NCBI GenBank assembly: GCA_945883425.1 | Contig: CAMCXM010000017.1 | Span: forward strand, 1 to 36,717 | Direction of reading: 5' to 3' | Source of the DNA: Spirosoma fluviale | GTDB lineage: Bacteria; Bacteroidota; Bacteroidia; Cytophagales; Flexibacteraceae | Length of the DNA: 36,717 bases | Shown here: piece by piece, positions 7,483 through 15,670 of the stretch | How positions within the stretch are numbered: position 1 is the first letter of the stretch | How the letters are laid out: each line of letters begins with the position of its first letter | Translations under genes and position numbers: made by a program | The notes under the pieces: generated by a model | What the model saw: only the letters and a program-made list of their open reading frames with translations | Database searches by the model: none | Told to the model about the DNA's origin: nothing

Positions 7483-7596
7483 ATGTCGGTACAAGAAAAA
7501 GTGGTGGAATTCACCATGAAAGAATGGATCGGAGATGGCCGCCAGCTGGACGATCTGATGGTAATTGGGATTCGGCCAAACGAGCCAAGGGAATAA
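7483..7596 (+). CDS. Possible small protein, 37 residues, unknown
   Basis: ATG at 7483 opens a frame reading MSVQEKVVEFTMKEW and ending RPNEPRE before TAA. It is preceded by an in-frame stop at 7465. The composition is protein-like (alternating charged and hydrophobic residues, few rare amino acids). There is no family match that I recognise, no ribosome-binding site and no promoter box at good spacing. It lies about 90 bases before the efflux adaptor gene on the same strand, so it could be a leader peptide, a gene remnant or nothing. Low confidence. Confidence 0.2.
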   Translation: MSVQEKVVEFTMKEWIGDGRQLDDLMVIGIRPNEPRE

Positions 7597-7650
7597 AAAA
7601 AGCCTCATTTCATTGATGTGAATCATTATATCCCCAAATTCGGGCCGCTG

Positions 7651-7681
7651 AAATAACTGCCGCCTGATTTTCAGGTTATTT
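7651..7681 (+). promoter_or_regulatory. Imperfect hairpin/operator-like palindrome before efflux operon
   Basis: AAATAA (7651-7656) pairs with TTATTT (7676-7681) and CCTGA (7663-7667) pairs with TCAGG (7671-7675), leaving a 6-base bulge on one side. It ends six bases before the adaptor ATG at 7688. It could be a protein-binding palindrome or an mRNA structure affecting translation; the sequence alone cannot decide. Confidence 0.3.
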
Positions 7682-7687
7682 TGAATC

Positions 7688-8782
7688 ATGACTGAAACGC
7701 AACTCAACAAGCGATCCTCTTCATCCATCTGGGTATTCCTTATTTTTCTGGCCATCATCAGTGCCCTGATTTACTGGAAAATGAGTCAGCCCAAACCCGG
7801 GGGCGGACCTCCTGGTGCCGGTGGACCCGGAATGAAACCTCCGCCGCAAAAAGTAACCGGCTACGTCGCCCGAAGTGAAAGTATCCCGATGAATCTGGAA
7901 AGCAGCGCTACTCTTCTGGCCTGGAATGAAGTCCTGCTGATGCCCGAAGCCGGAGGTCGTGTCACACAAATCAATATTTCGGAAGGAGCGAAAGTCACAC
8001 AAGGTCAGGTTCTGCTTGCGTTGTACGACGACGACCTCAAAGCACAGGTAAAAAAGCAGGAATTGCAGGCCGAAATCGCCCGGAAAAATGTGAGCCGTTT
8101 GAAAGAACTCGTGAAAATAAACGGAGTGAGCCAGCAGGAACTCGATAATGCCGAAAACCAGTTGAACAACATTCAGTCGGACCTGAACCTGATTCAGGCA
8201 AACCTGCGAAAAACCAAAATTCTGGCGCCTTTTTCCGGAACCATTGGCCTCACCAATGCAAGTCTGGGAAGTTATGTCACTCCCGGAACTTCGGTGGCCA
8301 GCCTTCAGCAGATGGATCAACTCAAAGTCGAGTTCTCCATTCCGGAAAAATACACACGGCTGTTGCAAAACGGCGATCGGGTGCTGTTTACGATTGAAAG
8401 TCAGCCTGATACGTTCACAGCTACCGTTTACGCATTTGAACCGAAGATCGATGCCGCCAGCCGTACGCTCAAAGTCCGGGCGAAATTCGACAACAGCCGA
8501 GCCTCCCTCCTACCCGGTACATTTGCCAAAGCAGCCCTTCGCCTGAGGGAAATCAAAAATGCCGTCCTGATTCCAACACAGTGCGTGATTCCGGAAACCC
8601 GCGGTAAAAAAGTGATTGTCGCACGAAATGGCGGAGTCGAATTTGTGAACGTCGAAACCGGCATCCGAAACATGGACCGGATCCAGATCATCAGCGGCAT
8701 CAAGGCAGGCGATACCGTCCTGACCAGCGGATTGATGTTTGTGAAACCGAAGGGAGAAATCGTATTGACCTCTATTCAGTAA
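7688..8782 (+). CDS. RND efflux periplasmic adaptor subunit (membrane fusion protein, HlyD/AcrA family)
   Basis: 364 residues. One N-terminal membrane segment (WVFLIFLAIISALIYWKM, about residues 15-33) anchors it in the inner membrane, with no lipobox cysteine. A proline/glycine-rich linker follows (about 37-55). The adaptor domains come next: a first lipoyl half (VLLMPEAGGRVTQINISEGAKVTQGQVLLAL), an alpha-hairpin with LKELVKINGVSQQELDNAENQLNN, and a second lipoyl half (KTKILAPFSGTIGLTNASLGSYVTPGT). The beta-barrel domain (LKVEFSIPEKY) and a membrane-proximal domain (VLIPTQCVIPETRGKKVIVARNG) complete it. It bridges the pump (8825-11899) and TolC channel (13211-14569). First gene of the efflux operon, 42 bases before the pump. 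Substrates cannot be predicted. Confidence 0.93.
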   Translation: MTETQLNKRSSSSIWVFLIFLAIISALIYWKMSQPKPGGGPPGAGGPGMKPPPQKVTGYVARSESIPMNLESSATLLAWNEVLLMPEAGGRVTQINISEGAKVTQGQVLLALYDDDLKAQVKKQELQAEIARKNVSRLKELVKINGVSQQELDNAENQLNNIQSDLNLIQANLRKTKILAPFSGTIGLTNASLGSYVTPGTSVASLQQMDQLKVEFSIPEKYTRLLQNGDRVLFTIESQPDTFTATVYAFEPKIDAASRTLKVRAKFDNSRASLLPGTFAKAALRLREIKNAVLIPTQCVIPETRGKKVIVARNGGVEFVNVETGIRNMDRIQIISGIKAGDTVLTSGLMFVKPKGEIVLTSIQ

Positions 8783-8824
8783 TCATTTCAGTTCGATCAA
8801 TTTTCATTACCAACCAAAAACTGA

Positions 8825-11800
8825 ATGAGTCTTTCTTCCATTAGTCTTCAACGCCCGGTACTGGCTTTTGTGATGTCGATCATCATAGTGCTGTTTGGTG
8901 CGTTGGGCTATTCGTTCCTCGGTGTGCGGGAATACCCGGCCATCGACCCGCCGGTGATTACGGTGCGGACCAGTTACACCGGCGCCAATGCCGAAATCAT
9001 TGAAAACCAGATCACCGAGCCACTCGAAAAAGCCATCAACGGAATTGCCGGTGTCAAAACCATTTCTTCTTCCAGCAACCTGGGCTCCAGCACGATCACG
9101 GTGGAGTTTAATCTGGATGTGGAAATGGAACAGGCCGCCGCTGATGTTCGGGACAAGGTTTCGCAGGCCGTTCGCCAGTTGCCGCAGGACATAGACGCAC
9201 CGCCCGTGATTTCGAAAGCCGATGCTTCCGGCGATTTCCTCATCATCATGCCAATCCAGAGCCGGACCCGGAGCATGCTGGAAGTGACCGATTATGCCAC
9301 CAATGTGATCCTGGAAAAACTCCAGACAATCCCAGGTGTGAGTACCGTCAATGTGTTTGGCGATAAACGGTTCTCCATGCGCATCTGGCTCAATCCGGCG
9401 AAAATGGCGGCATTCAAAGTGACCGCCACCGATATCAAAGCTGCCATTGACCGCGAAAATGTGGAATTGCCGGGTGGTAAAATTGCCGGGAACGCGACTG
9501 AACTCACGGTCAAAAGTTACGGACGGCTCGTTACAGAAGACGATTTTCAAAACCTGATTCTTCGTCAGGATCAGGGACAGACCATCCGCCTTGGTGAAGT
9601 GGCCAACGTAGAGCTGGGTCCGGAAAACGAAGAAACCGCCATCAAAAAAAACAACATCAACTCGGTCGGTCTGGCCATAGTTCCGCTACCGGGCGCCAAC
9701 TACATTGAAATCTCCAAAGAGTTTTACAAACGATACGAGCAGATCAAAAAAGAACTGCCCAGTGATTATGTGATTGACGTGTCGGTCGACAAAACCAAAT
9801 TCGTCAAAAACTCCATCACCGAAGTAGAAGAAACACTGGTGATTGCCTTCATTCTGGTGGTGATCATCATCTACCTCTTTTTCCGTGACTGGATGATTGC
9901 GTTCCGTCCGCTGATCGACATTCCGGTGTCGCTGATTGGGACTTTCTTCATCATGTACATCATGGATTTCAGCATCAATGTACTGACTCTTTTGGGCATT
10001 GTACTGGCGACCGGACTGGTGGTGGATGACGGAATCGTGGTGACGGAGAACATTTTCAAAAAGATGGAAGAAGGCAAGGACCGGAAAACCGCTGCTCGGG
10101 AAGGTTCGGATGAAATCTATTTTGCTGTTATTTCTACGTCCATCACACTTGCCGTTGTATTTCTGCCGATTGTGTTCCTGCAAGGTTTTGTGGGAAGTCT
10201 GTTCCGTGAATTCGGGATTGTGGTGGCGGGTGCAGTTCTCATCTCTGCATTCGTTTCCCTTTCCCTCACTCCTGTACTGAACGTATTGCTTTCCAAAAGT
10301 GACCACAAACGTTCCTGGTTTTACACTTTCTCAGAGCCCTTTTTTGTGGGAATGGATGTCCGATACAGAAGTGGACTGGAATCTTTCATGCAGCAACGCT
10401 GGCTGGCCTGGTTCATTCTGATTTTTTGTTTCGGGATGATTTTCTTCGTGGGAAAAATGCTCCCATCAGAATTAGCGCCGCTCGAAGACCGAAGTCTTTT
10501 CCGGATTTCTGCCCAGATGCCAGAGGGAACCAGCTACGATTATTTTGAGCAATACATGGATCAGGTAAGTCAGTTCGCCATCGATTCCATCCCCGAACAA
10601 CGCATTGTGGTGAGTCTGATCGCTCCATCCTTTGCCGGAACCGGGGCTGTGAATTCCGGTATCATCAGTATGGTTTTGAAGGACCCTGATAAACGGATGA
10701 AAAGTCAGAAACAAATCGTCGAAGGCTTGAACAAAAAGCTCAGCAAATTCCCGGATGGCAAACTTTTTATGCTGCAGGAGCAAACGATTTCCGTTGGAGG
10801 CTCAGGGCGATTTGGGTTGCCGGTTCAGTTTGTGCTTCAAAACCTGAACTTTGAAAAACTACGTGAAAAACTTCCGTTGTTTCTGGAAGAAGCCAATAAG
10901 CATCCGGTCTTTCAGGGTGTAGATGTGAATCTGAAATTCAACAAGCCTGAAATTCAGGTAACCATCGACCGGTTGAAAGCAGCCGAACTCGGCATATCCG
11001 TATTTGATGTCGCCAATACACTCCAACTGGCTCTCAGCGGACGGCGCCTCGGGTATTTCATCATGAACGGAAAGCAATATCAGATCATCGGACAGGTAGA
11101 CAGAGCCAATCGTGATGAACCGCTCGATCTGAAATCGTTTTACGTCCGAAGCAAAAGTGGCGAACTGGTGCAGCTCGACAATCTGGTGAAGATGGACGAA
11201 GTGAGTTCCCCTCCGCAAATTTACCATTTCAACCGGTACAAATCGGCAACGGTTTCGGCGGGATTGGCTCCCGGCAAAACCATGGGCGACGGAATCGCCG
11301 CCATGCGGGAGATCGGGGCGAAAGTGCTGGACCCAAGTTTCACCACCGATCTGAACGGACCGAGTCGTGATTTTGCCGAGAGTTCGGGCAACACGATGTT
11401 CGCTTTCATTCTCGCACTGATCCTGATTTATCTGGTTTTATCGGCTCAGTTTGAAAGTTTTATTGACCCCGTCATCATCATGATTACCGTGCCTCTGGCC
11501 ATTGCCGGGGCGGTTTTCTCCTTGTTTATGTTTGGCCAGACGATGAACATTTTCTCCCAGATCGGGATCATCATGCTGATCGGACTTGTGACCAAAAACG
11601 GAATTCTGATTGTGGAATTTGCCAACCAGAAACGGGAACAAGGACTTGGAAAAAGAGAGGCTGTTCTGGAAGCGGCCGCCGCACGACTCCGTCCGATTCT
11701 GATGACAAGTCTGGCCACAGCGCTGGGTGCCTTACCGATCGCACTGGCTTTGGGCGCAGGTGCCACGAGCCGGATTCCATTGGGGATTGTTATTATTGGC

Positions 11801-11899
11801 GGACTGATTTTCTCGCTGGTTCTCACCTTGTTTGTGATCCCGGCGATGTACAGTTTTATTTCGAGAGGTGGGGTTCGAAAACCAAAGGAAGTGGAGTAA
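8825..11899 (+). CDS. RND-family efflux pump permease (AcrB/MexB-like, HAE1 type)
   Basis: 1024 residues, full length for an AcrB-type proton-driven multidrug exporter. It starts [29 protein letters not shown] (first membrane helix) and has the typical [19 protein letters not shown] and GVKTISSSS segments of the porter domain. The membrane helix [18 protein letters not shown] carries the proton-relay aspartates D401 and D402 (D407/D408 in E. coli AcrB). The second half repeats the fold and ends with [21 protein letters not shown] and a glycine-rich last helix. The pump takes compounds from the periplasm or outer leaflet and passes them through the adaptor to TolC. Its stop is followed 41 bases later by a fic gene rather than directly by tolC. 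No truncation is seen. Confidence 0.95.
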   Translation: MSLSSISLQRPVLAFVMSIIIVLFGALGYSFLGVREYPAIDPPVITVRTSYTGANAEIIENQITEPLEKAINGIAGVKTISSSSNLGSSTITVEFNLDVEMEQAAADVRDKVSQAVRQLPQDIDAPPVISKADASGDFLIIMPIQSRTRSMLEVTDYATNVILEKLQTIPGVSTVNVFGDKRFSMRIWLNPAKMAAFKVTATDIKAAIDRENVELPGGKIAGNATELTVKSYGRLVTEDDFQNLILRQDQGQTIRLGEVANVELGPENEETAIKKNNINSVGLAIVPLPGANYIEISKEFYKRYEQIKKELPSDYVIDVSVDKTKFVKNSITEVEETLVIAFILVVIIIYLFFRDWMIAFRPLIDIPVSLIGTFFIMYIMDFSINVLTLLGIVLATGLVVDDGIVVTENIFKKMEEGKDRKTAAREGSDEIYFAVISTSITLAVVFLPIVFLQGFVGSLFREFGIVVAGAVLISAFVSLSLTPVLNVLLSKSDHKRSWFYTFSEPFFVGMDVRYRSGLESFMQQRWLAWFILIFCFGMIFFVGKMLPSELAPLEDRSLFRISAQMPEGTSYDYFEQYMDQVSQFAIDSIPEQRIVVSLIAPSFAGTGAVNSGIISMVLKDPDKRMKSQKQIVEGLNKKLSKFPDGKLFMLQEQTISVGGSGRFGLPVQFVLQNLNFEKLREKLPLFLEEANKHPVFQGVDVNLKFNKPEIQVTIDRLKAAELGISVFDVANTLQLALSGRRLGYFIMNGKQYQIIGQVDRANRDEPLDLKSFYVRSKSGELVQLDNLVKMDEVSSPPQIYHFNRYKSATVSAGLAPGKTMGDGIAAMREIGAKVLDPSFTTDLNGPSRDFAESSGNTMFAFILALILIYLVLSAQFESFIDPVIIMITVPLAIAGAVFSLFMFGQTMNIFSQIGIIMLIGLVTKNGILIVEFANQKREQGLGKREAVLEAAAARLRPILMTSLATALGALPIALALGAGATSRIPLGIVIIGGLIFSLVLTLFVIPAMYSFISRGGVRKPKEVE

Positions 11900-11940
11900 A
11901 TTGTGATGAGTTTAACCGATCATATTTCGAAACGGAAGGC

Positions 11941-12495
11941 ATGAAAAACATTGATAAGAAGAGTCTGGAAAATGCATTCCGCCTGTTTGAATCCGGGGAT
12001 ATCGGAACGATTGAAATTGGTTCGACCCTCGGGCTTCAGCAAATTCATCTGTATCTGTTTGACGGACTCTACGATTTTGCTGGTCAGCTCCGTTCTCTGA
12101 ATATTTCCAAAGGTGCCTTCCGGTTTGCCAACGCCTTGTATCTGAAAGAGATTCTGGTCAAAATTGAACAGATGCCGGAAGGAAGATTTGAAGAGATTGT
12201 TTCCAAATATATTGAAATGAACATCGCCCATCCTTTTCTGGAAGGCAACGGCCGATCGATGCGCATCTGGCTTGATCTCATCCTGAAAGCCCGGCTTCAG
12301 AAAGTGGTGAACTGGCAGTTTGTCGGAAAGGAACTTTACCTGCAGGCAATGGAACGAAGTCCGGTGAACGACCTGGAATTGAGAACTTTGTTGTCCCAAA
12401 ACCTGACAGACGAAATCAACAACCTGGAAATTCTGTTTAAAGGAATTGAGCAATCGTATTATTATGAAGGATATAAAAGAGAAGAGGAAGAATAA
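11941..12495 (+). CDS. fic: Class III Fic protein adenylyltransferase (NmFic-like, self-inhibited)
   Basis: 184 residues, a single Fic domain. The catalytic loop H97[11 protein letters not shown]108 is a complete HxFx(D/E)GNGRxxR motif, so AMP transfer from ATP to a target hydroxyl should be possible. The flap region is [12 protein letters not shown]. The whole protein follows the Neisseria meningitidis NmFic sequence closely as I recall it ([40 protein letters not shown]). The C-terminal helix S172-YYYEG-177 fits the class III inhibitory motif (S/T)xxxE(G/N), with E176 the residue that obstructs ATP binding and Y173 matching the tyrosine auto-modified in NmFic. In NmFic the inhibition is released by oligomer dissociation and auto-AMPylation, and gyrase is a reported target. 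Whether the target is shared is inference. The gene lies between pump and tolC genes. Confidence 0.93.
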   Translation: MKNIDKKSLENAFRLFESGDIGTIEIGSTLGLQQIHLYLFDGLYDFAGQLRSLNISKGAFRFANALYLKEILVKIEQMPEGRFEEIVSKYIEMNIAHPFLEGNGRSMRIWLDLILKARLQKVVNWQFVGKELYLQAMERSPVNDLELRTLLSQNLTDEINNLEILFKGIEQSYYYEGYKREEEE

Positions 12496-12553
12496 ACGTC
12501 GAGTTTTCAATTCTTAAGAAATGATGATAAAGTAACCCTTAACGAGTAATCTG

Positions 12554-12760
12554 ATGGCAAAAAAGAAAATCACTTTTTACAACCACCCGGGCGATCCGCA
12601 CAAGGACCAGATTCTCATGGCAGTTGACTGGACTCCACGCCAGATTCTGGAATATCATGAAGCGTACAAAGCATGGCATACAAAAGCATTCGGAGAAACA
12701 GAAAAGCAACGATTAACGAAAGGTAAAAAGATCGTGATATGGAAAAGGGAGGAGAAATAA
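12554..12760 (+). CDS. Small protein of unknown function paired with a nucleotidyltransferase
   Basis: 68 residues, lysine-rich, no signal peptide or membrane segment. It contains MAVDWTPRQILEYHEAYKAWHTKAFG, a helix with aromatic residues, and ends in basic/acidic KGKKIVIWKREEK. Its last 22 bases overlap the start of the nucleotidyltransferase gene in another frame, so the two are probably translated in a coupled way. The arrangement of a small protein followed by a minimal nucleotidyltransferase is like type IV/VII toxin-antitoxin or MNT/HEPN-type modules. The sequence is not an obvious HEPN domain (no R-x4-6-H motif seen) nor a known antitoxin. It may be the partner or antidote of the enzyme. 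The function is unknown. Confidence 0.65.
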   Translation: MAKKKITFYNHPGDPHKDQILMAVDWTPRQILEYHEAYKAWHTKAFGETEKQRLTKGKKIVIWKREEK

Positions 12761-13221
12761 CGACGACCGAATTCTGGAGATTTGCTCAGCTGGCAGCGGA
12801 GCACCAATTTGAATATCTGGTCATTGGAGGGCTTGCTCTGAATTTTCATAAAATACTTCGGAACACCATTGATTCTGATCTTTGGATAAAGCCGACGAAA
12901 GAAAATTTCAACAAACTAAAAACGATCCTCATTGAAATGGGTCATGAAGAAGCAGATGTTGATTTCATTGACACGTTAACGATAACAGAAACCTGTTCAT
13001 TTTGTATTGACGGACCCATTGATTTATTAACACAAGTTCATCGCTCATTTGTGTTTGATGAATGCATTGAGAGAGCCTATTTTTACCAGATAGACAATAT
13101 ACAAATTCCGATTATTGGATTGAACGATTTAAGAGATCTGAAAATCAGGGCTAAGCGTCCACAAGATCTGAGGGACGTGATTTTAATTGATGAATTCATA
13201 GAAAAGAAAGGTGAAGAATAA
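12739..13221 (+). CDS. Minimal nucleotidyltransferase (DUF6036/MNT-like)
   Basis: 160 residues. LVIGGLALNFHKILRNTIDSDLWI gives the nucleotidyltransferase signature: a GG pair at residues 30-31 followed by a D-x-D metal site (D45, D47). A likely third acidic residue is D94 in DGPIDLLTQV. The family (DUF6036-like/AbiEii-related/MNT) transfers nucleotides to proteins or RNA; some members are antitoxins that AMPylate HEPN toxins and some are toxins that modify tRNA. It overlaps the upstream 68-residue gene by 22 bases and the downstream tolC start by 11 bases. It looks more AT-rich than its efflux neighbours (for example around 13020-13100), which hints at separate origin. Which partner is toxin and which antitoxin cannot be told. 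Confidence 0.75.
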   Translation: MEKGGEITTTEFWRFAQLAAEHQFEYLVIGGLALNFHKILRNTIDSDLWIKPTKENFNKLKTILIEMGHEEADVDFIDTLTITETCSFCIDGPIDLLTQVHRSFVFDECIERAYFYQIDNIQIPIIGLNDLRDLKIRAKRPQDLRDVILIDEFIEKKGEE

Positions 13222-14569
13222 AAAAACCTCAAAAGCACCATGTTCAAAACATGAGTCTGTTAATTTCAGTCGCTTTCTTTTAGTAAGTATTTTCTTCATT
13301 TGTTATGGATTCCTTGTGGAAGCACAGCCCATCCTAACCCTGAAAGACGCCCTCCAAATCGGACTGGAAAACAACTTTGATATCCGCATTGCGAAGAACG
13401 ATGCCGAATTTGCCAAAGCAGCCAATACCTACGGAACAGCTGGATTTCTACCAACCGTTTCCGCAACTGGTTCCCGCAATTTTCTTTGGAACGACATCAG
13501 CCAGAAATTTGCTTCGGGTCTGGAAGTGAATCGTTCCGGTGTGGCGACCAATTCCACCAACCTGGGTGTGGCGGCCAACTGGGTATTTTTCGATGGTGGC
13601 AAAATGTTCATCACCAAAAAGAAACAAGATGCCCAGCAGTCGGCTGCCGACATCCGGATTCAGAACCAGATTCTCAACTTCAGCGATACGCTCTCTGCCG
13701 CTTACTATCAGCTTGTGCTTTCCCGACTCGATCTTGATGTCAGTCGACAAGATGAAAACCGGACGGCGGAAAGACTGAAAATCGCCTCCGAGCAATTCCG
13801 GATTGGAACCCGTCCGAAATCTGATCAGCTCATCGCTCAGATCGACCTCAACACCATACGGAACCGTATCCAAAACCAACAGCAGCAGATTGAAATCCGG
13901 AAAGGAGCCTTCAACCAGTTGCTGGGTCGTGATCCGGAAGTTGCCTTTGAAGTGGTGGACACCGTCGGCAATGTAAACGGCTACGATTTCAGTCAGCTCA
14001 AGACCAAAGTGCTGGGCGAAAACCTGCAACTGAAATACCAGCGACAGAATCTGGAAGTAACGAAACTTGGCGTCAAAGAAATCAAATCGAGGGGCCTTCC
14101 GCAGGTGAGTCTGAATACCGCTTACAATTTTGGCCGCACACGTTCGGAAGCCGGTTTTGCGTTGTACAACCAGAGTCTGGGACCCAATATTGGCATCAGT
14201 GCGGCCATTCCAATTTTTACCGGCACATCGGTGAATCGGCTGGTGAAGCTGGCCAATCTGGATCTGGAAACCCGCAACCTGCAACTGAAACTGGCCGAAA
14301 GCCGGTTGCTTTCCCAATTGTGGCGGGCCTTAAAAACGCTGGACCTTCATCTGGAAAGTGCGGAGATCGAAAAACAAAACATTGCCCTGGCGACGGAAAA
14401 CAACCAGATTGTACAAGGACGGTTTCGTTTGGGACAGGCAACGAGTCTGGAACTGAAAGATGCCGAATTCCAGCTGAGCAATGCACAAAGCCGGTTGTTG
14501 CAGGCGAAGTTCAATGCGAAAATTGCGGAGAATCAGGTTCTGCGATTGAGTGCTGAACTGAAATTGTAA
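13211..14569 (+). CDS. TolC-family outer-membrane efflux channel
   Basis: 452 residues with a hydrophobic signal segment (FSRFLLVSIFFICYGFLVEAQ) and two outer-membrane efflux repeats. These are ILTLKDALQIGLENNFDIRIAKNDAEF at the start and a second half with LNLQ/LKLAESRLLSQLWRALKTLDLH and LGQATSLELKDAEFQLSNAQSRLLQA. Such proteins form a trimeric outer-membrane barrel with a long periplasmic alpha-helical tunnel, docking to the adaptor of the RND system. The start is a GTG at 13211 that overlaps the nucleotidyltransferase stop; no in-frame ATG is available before the signal segment. It therefore depends on upstream translation, in line with co-transcription with the whole cassette. In most Bacteroidota operons this gene would directly follow the pump gene. 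No terminator was recognised after it. Confidence 0.92.
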   Translation: MKNKKTSKAPCSKHESVNFSRFLLVSIFFICYGFLVEAQPILTLKDALQIGLENNFDIRIAKNDAEFAKAANTYGTAGFLPTVSATGSRNFLWNDISQKFASGLEVNRSGVATNSTNLGVAANWVFFDGGKMFITKKKQDAQQSAADIRIQNQILNFSDTLSAAYYQLVLSRLDLDVSRQDENRTAERLKIASEQFRIGTRPKSDQLIAQIDLNTIRNRIQNQQQQIEIRKGAFNQLLGRDPEVAFEVVDTVGNVNGYDFSQLKTKVLGENLQLKYQRQNLEVTKLGVKEIKSRGLPQVSLNTAYNFGRTRSEAGFALYNQSLGPNIGISAAIPIFTGTSVNRLVKLANLDLETRNLQLKLAESRLLSQLWRALKTLDLHLESAEIEKQNIALATENNQIVQGRFRLGQATSLELKDAEFQLSNAQSRLLQAKFNAKIAENQVLRLSAELKL

Positions 14570-14600
14570 ACCGGAAACGGGAAGGGAAGAAACAAAAAAT

Positions 14601-14689
14601 GGCAGGCTAATATCGCACCGCTCAACCTTCTACCCTTGCTGCATTCCTGCCCTGGGGGAGTCGAAAGGAGCTGGTCGTACCAGACTGCC
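14601..14689 (-). ncRNA. ffs: Signal recognition particle RNA (small bacterial 4.5S type)
   Basis: On the minus strand the RNA starts GGCAGTCTGGTA (14689-14678) and ends TATTAGCCTGCC (14612-14601); these ends pair in a near-perfect 12-bp helix with one mismatch. The apex reads CAGGGCAGGAATGCAGCAAGGG. It has a GGAA tetraloop closed by GCA/TGC and flanked by the conserved CAGG...AGCA internal loops that bind Ffh. ATTTTTTG follows the 3' end as a terminator tail. With Ffh and FtsY it targets nascent membrane and secreted proteins, of which this window encodes many. A -7 box lies four bases upstream of the 5' end. Confidence 0.93.
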
Positions 14690-14693
14690 GCTG

Positions 14694-14701
14694 CAAAACT
14701 A
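14694..14701 (-). promoter_or_regulatory. -7 promoter box of the SRP RNA gene
   Basis: The minus strand reads TAGTTTTG, an exact TAnnTTTG match, separated by four bases (CAGC) from the predicted first base of the SRP RNA. This spacing agrees with the known Bacteroidota -7 element. A -33 element is not obvious. Confidence 0.7.
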
Positions 14702-14722
14702 AGATAATTCCCTCCTCCTTTC

Positions 14723-14730
14723 TACTTTTG
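14723..14730 (+). promoter_or_regulatory. Putative -7 promoter box for the PlsC-type gene
   Basis: TACTTTTG on the plus strand fits TAnnTTTG. It would give a leader of about 85 bases before the ATG at 14822. It lies back to back with the SRP RNA promoter, about 20 bases apart. No clear -33 element is seen. Confidence 0.45.
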
Positions 14731-14821
14731 CGCCCCAAGTTTTTTCTATCCTATTGAAAGTCTTAGTTTTAAATTTGAAAATAATCAGTTCTTCATAAGA
14801 AAAACCCCATCCTGAACCAAA

Positions 14822-15556
14822 ATGAAGCGGTTTTTCGAACTTGTCTATCTTTATACAGGCTTTTTTATTTTCGGCATTGCCATGCTGATTGTCTTCCCGA
14901 TTGTGGGACTGGCGCAACTTCTGCCATCCAGGAAACTTCAGGAGAACATCAAACTTTGGTGCATGAAGTTTTGGGCTTCGTCCTTTTACACATTTGGCGT
15001 TTGGTTTTATCATAAAGGAACCATTCAAGCCCAGGAACAATGGCCCAAAGGTTCGCTCATCATTGTCGCCAACCACAATTCTCTCCTCGACACACCGGCA
15101 TTGTATTTAATGCTGAAACGGTTTGCTTTACCTCTGGCCAAAATCGAACTGACCAAAGCCCCGGTTTTCGGACACCTTTGTGCATGGATTACGCTGGCCG
15201 TTGACCGTAAAAGTGCAGAGAGCAGAAAGAGGGCCATGTCTGATATGACTTCTTATCTGGCAGACGGTGGCTCACTGGTGATTTTCCCGGAAGGAAAAAC
15301 CAATAAGTCGGACAAACCGCTTCAGCCGTTTGAACCCGGTGCCTTCCGTTTGAGTTTTGAATCGGGTGTACCGCTGGTTCCGGTTTTAGTGCGCAATTCC
15401 CGATACTGTTTGGCCGCCACCAAACCGATGACGCTCCGTCCCGGAATCGTGACCACAGAGCCGGGTCCGGTTTTCAATCCGGCTCAATATCCAGACGCTC
15501 TGTCCTTTCAAAAGGCGGTCGTGAACTGGTATGAAGTGAAGCTGGGGATGGCTTGA
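14822..15556 (+). CDS. plsC: 1-acyl-sn-glycerol-3-phosphate acyltransferase (PlsC family)
   Basis: 244 residues with an N-terminal membrane segment (YTGFFIFGIAMLIVFPIVGL, about 11-30). The acyltransferase motif I is N84-H85-NSLLD90, the catalytic HX4D. Motif III is FPEGKTNKS (155-163), which binds the glycerol phosphate; the threonine usual after FPEG is a lysine here, as in some family members. The enzyme adds the second acyl chain to lysophosphatidic acid in the inner membrane, giving phosphatidic acid for phospholipids. It stands alone downstream of the divergent SRP RNA promoter region. Related acyltransferases act on ornithine lipids or aminolipids, so the acceptor is not certain. Confidence 0.85.
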   Translation: MKRFFELVYLYTGFFIFGIAMLIVFPIVGLAQLLPSRKLQENIKLWCMKFWASSFYTFGVWFYHKGTIQAQEQWPKGSLIIVANHNSLLDTPALYLMLKRFALPLAKIELTKAPVFGHLCAWITLAVDRKSAESRKRAMSDMTSYLADGGSLVIFPEGKTNKSDKPLQPFEPGAFRLSFESGVPLVPVLVRNSRYCLAATKPMTLRPGIVTTEPGPVFNPAQYPDALSFQKAVVNWYEVKLGMA

Positions 15557-15670
15557 TCATTGAGTCTTCATCTGGAGGTAGTTTTAGCAAGTCGTTAAAT
15601 AACATAAACTTGGCTCGATTTAGATTTTTCGTTTCTTTTATGTGGCAGAATTTACCTGTCCAGAAACACA

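Larger units (their letters stand above)
7218..7687. other. Upstream region between acyltransferase and efflux operon
   Basis: A divergent gap of about 470 bases. It contains one short plus-strand frame (7483-7596) of uncertain reality and an imperfect hairpin just before the adaptor gene start (7651-7681). No regulator gene, such as a TetR-type repressor, is present. A plus-strand frame at 7232-7450 with a hydrophobic start is judged a chance reading. Confidence 0.4.

Noticed and set aside
5807-7518. 12-base repeat GAATTCACCATG at 5807-5818 and 7507-7518 on both sides of the acyltransferase gene
   Set aside because: Repeats of this length are expected by chance in a window of this size, and the flanks show no further similarity.
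8807-9550. Minus-strand open frame of 247 codons
   Set aside because: It is antisense to the N-terminal part of the RND pump, whose motifs are certain.
13448-14317. Minus-strand open frame of 289 codons
   Set aside because: It is antisense to TolC. Composition is His/Gln/Phe-rich, typical of a shadow frame.
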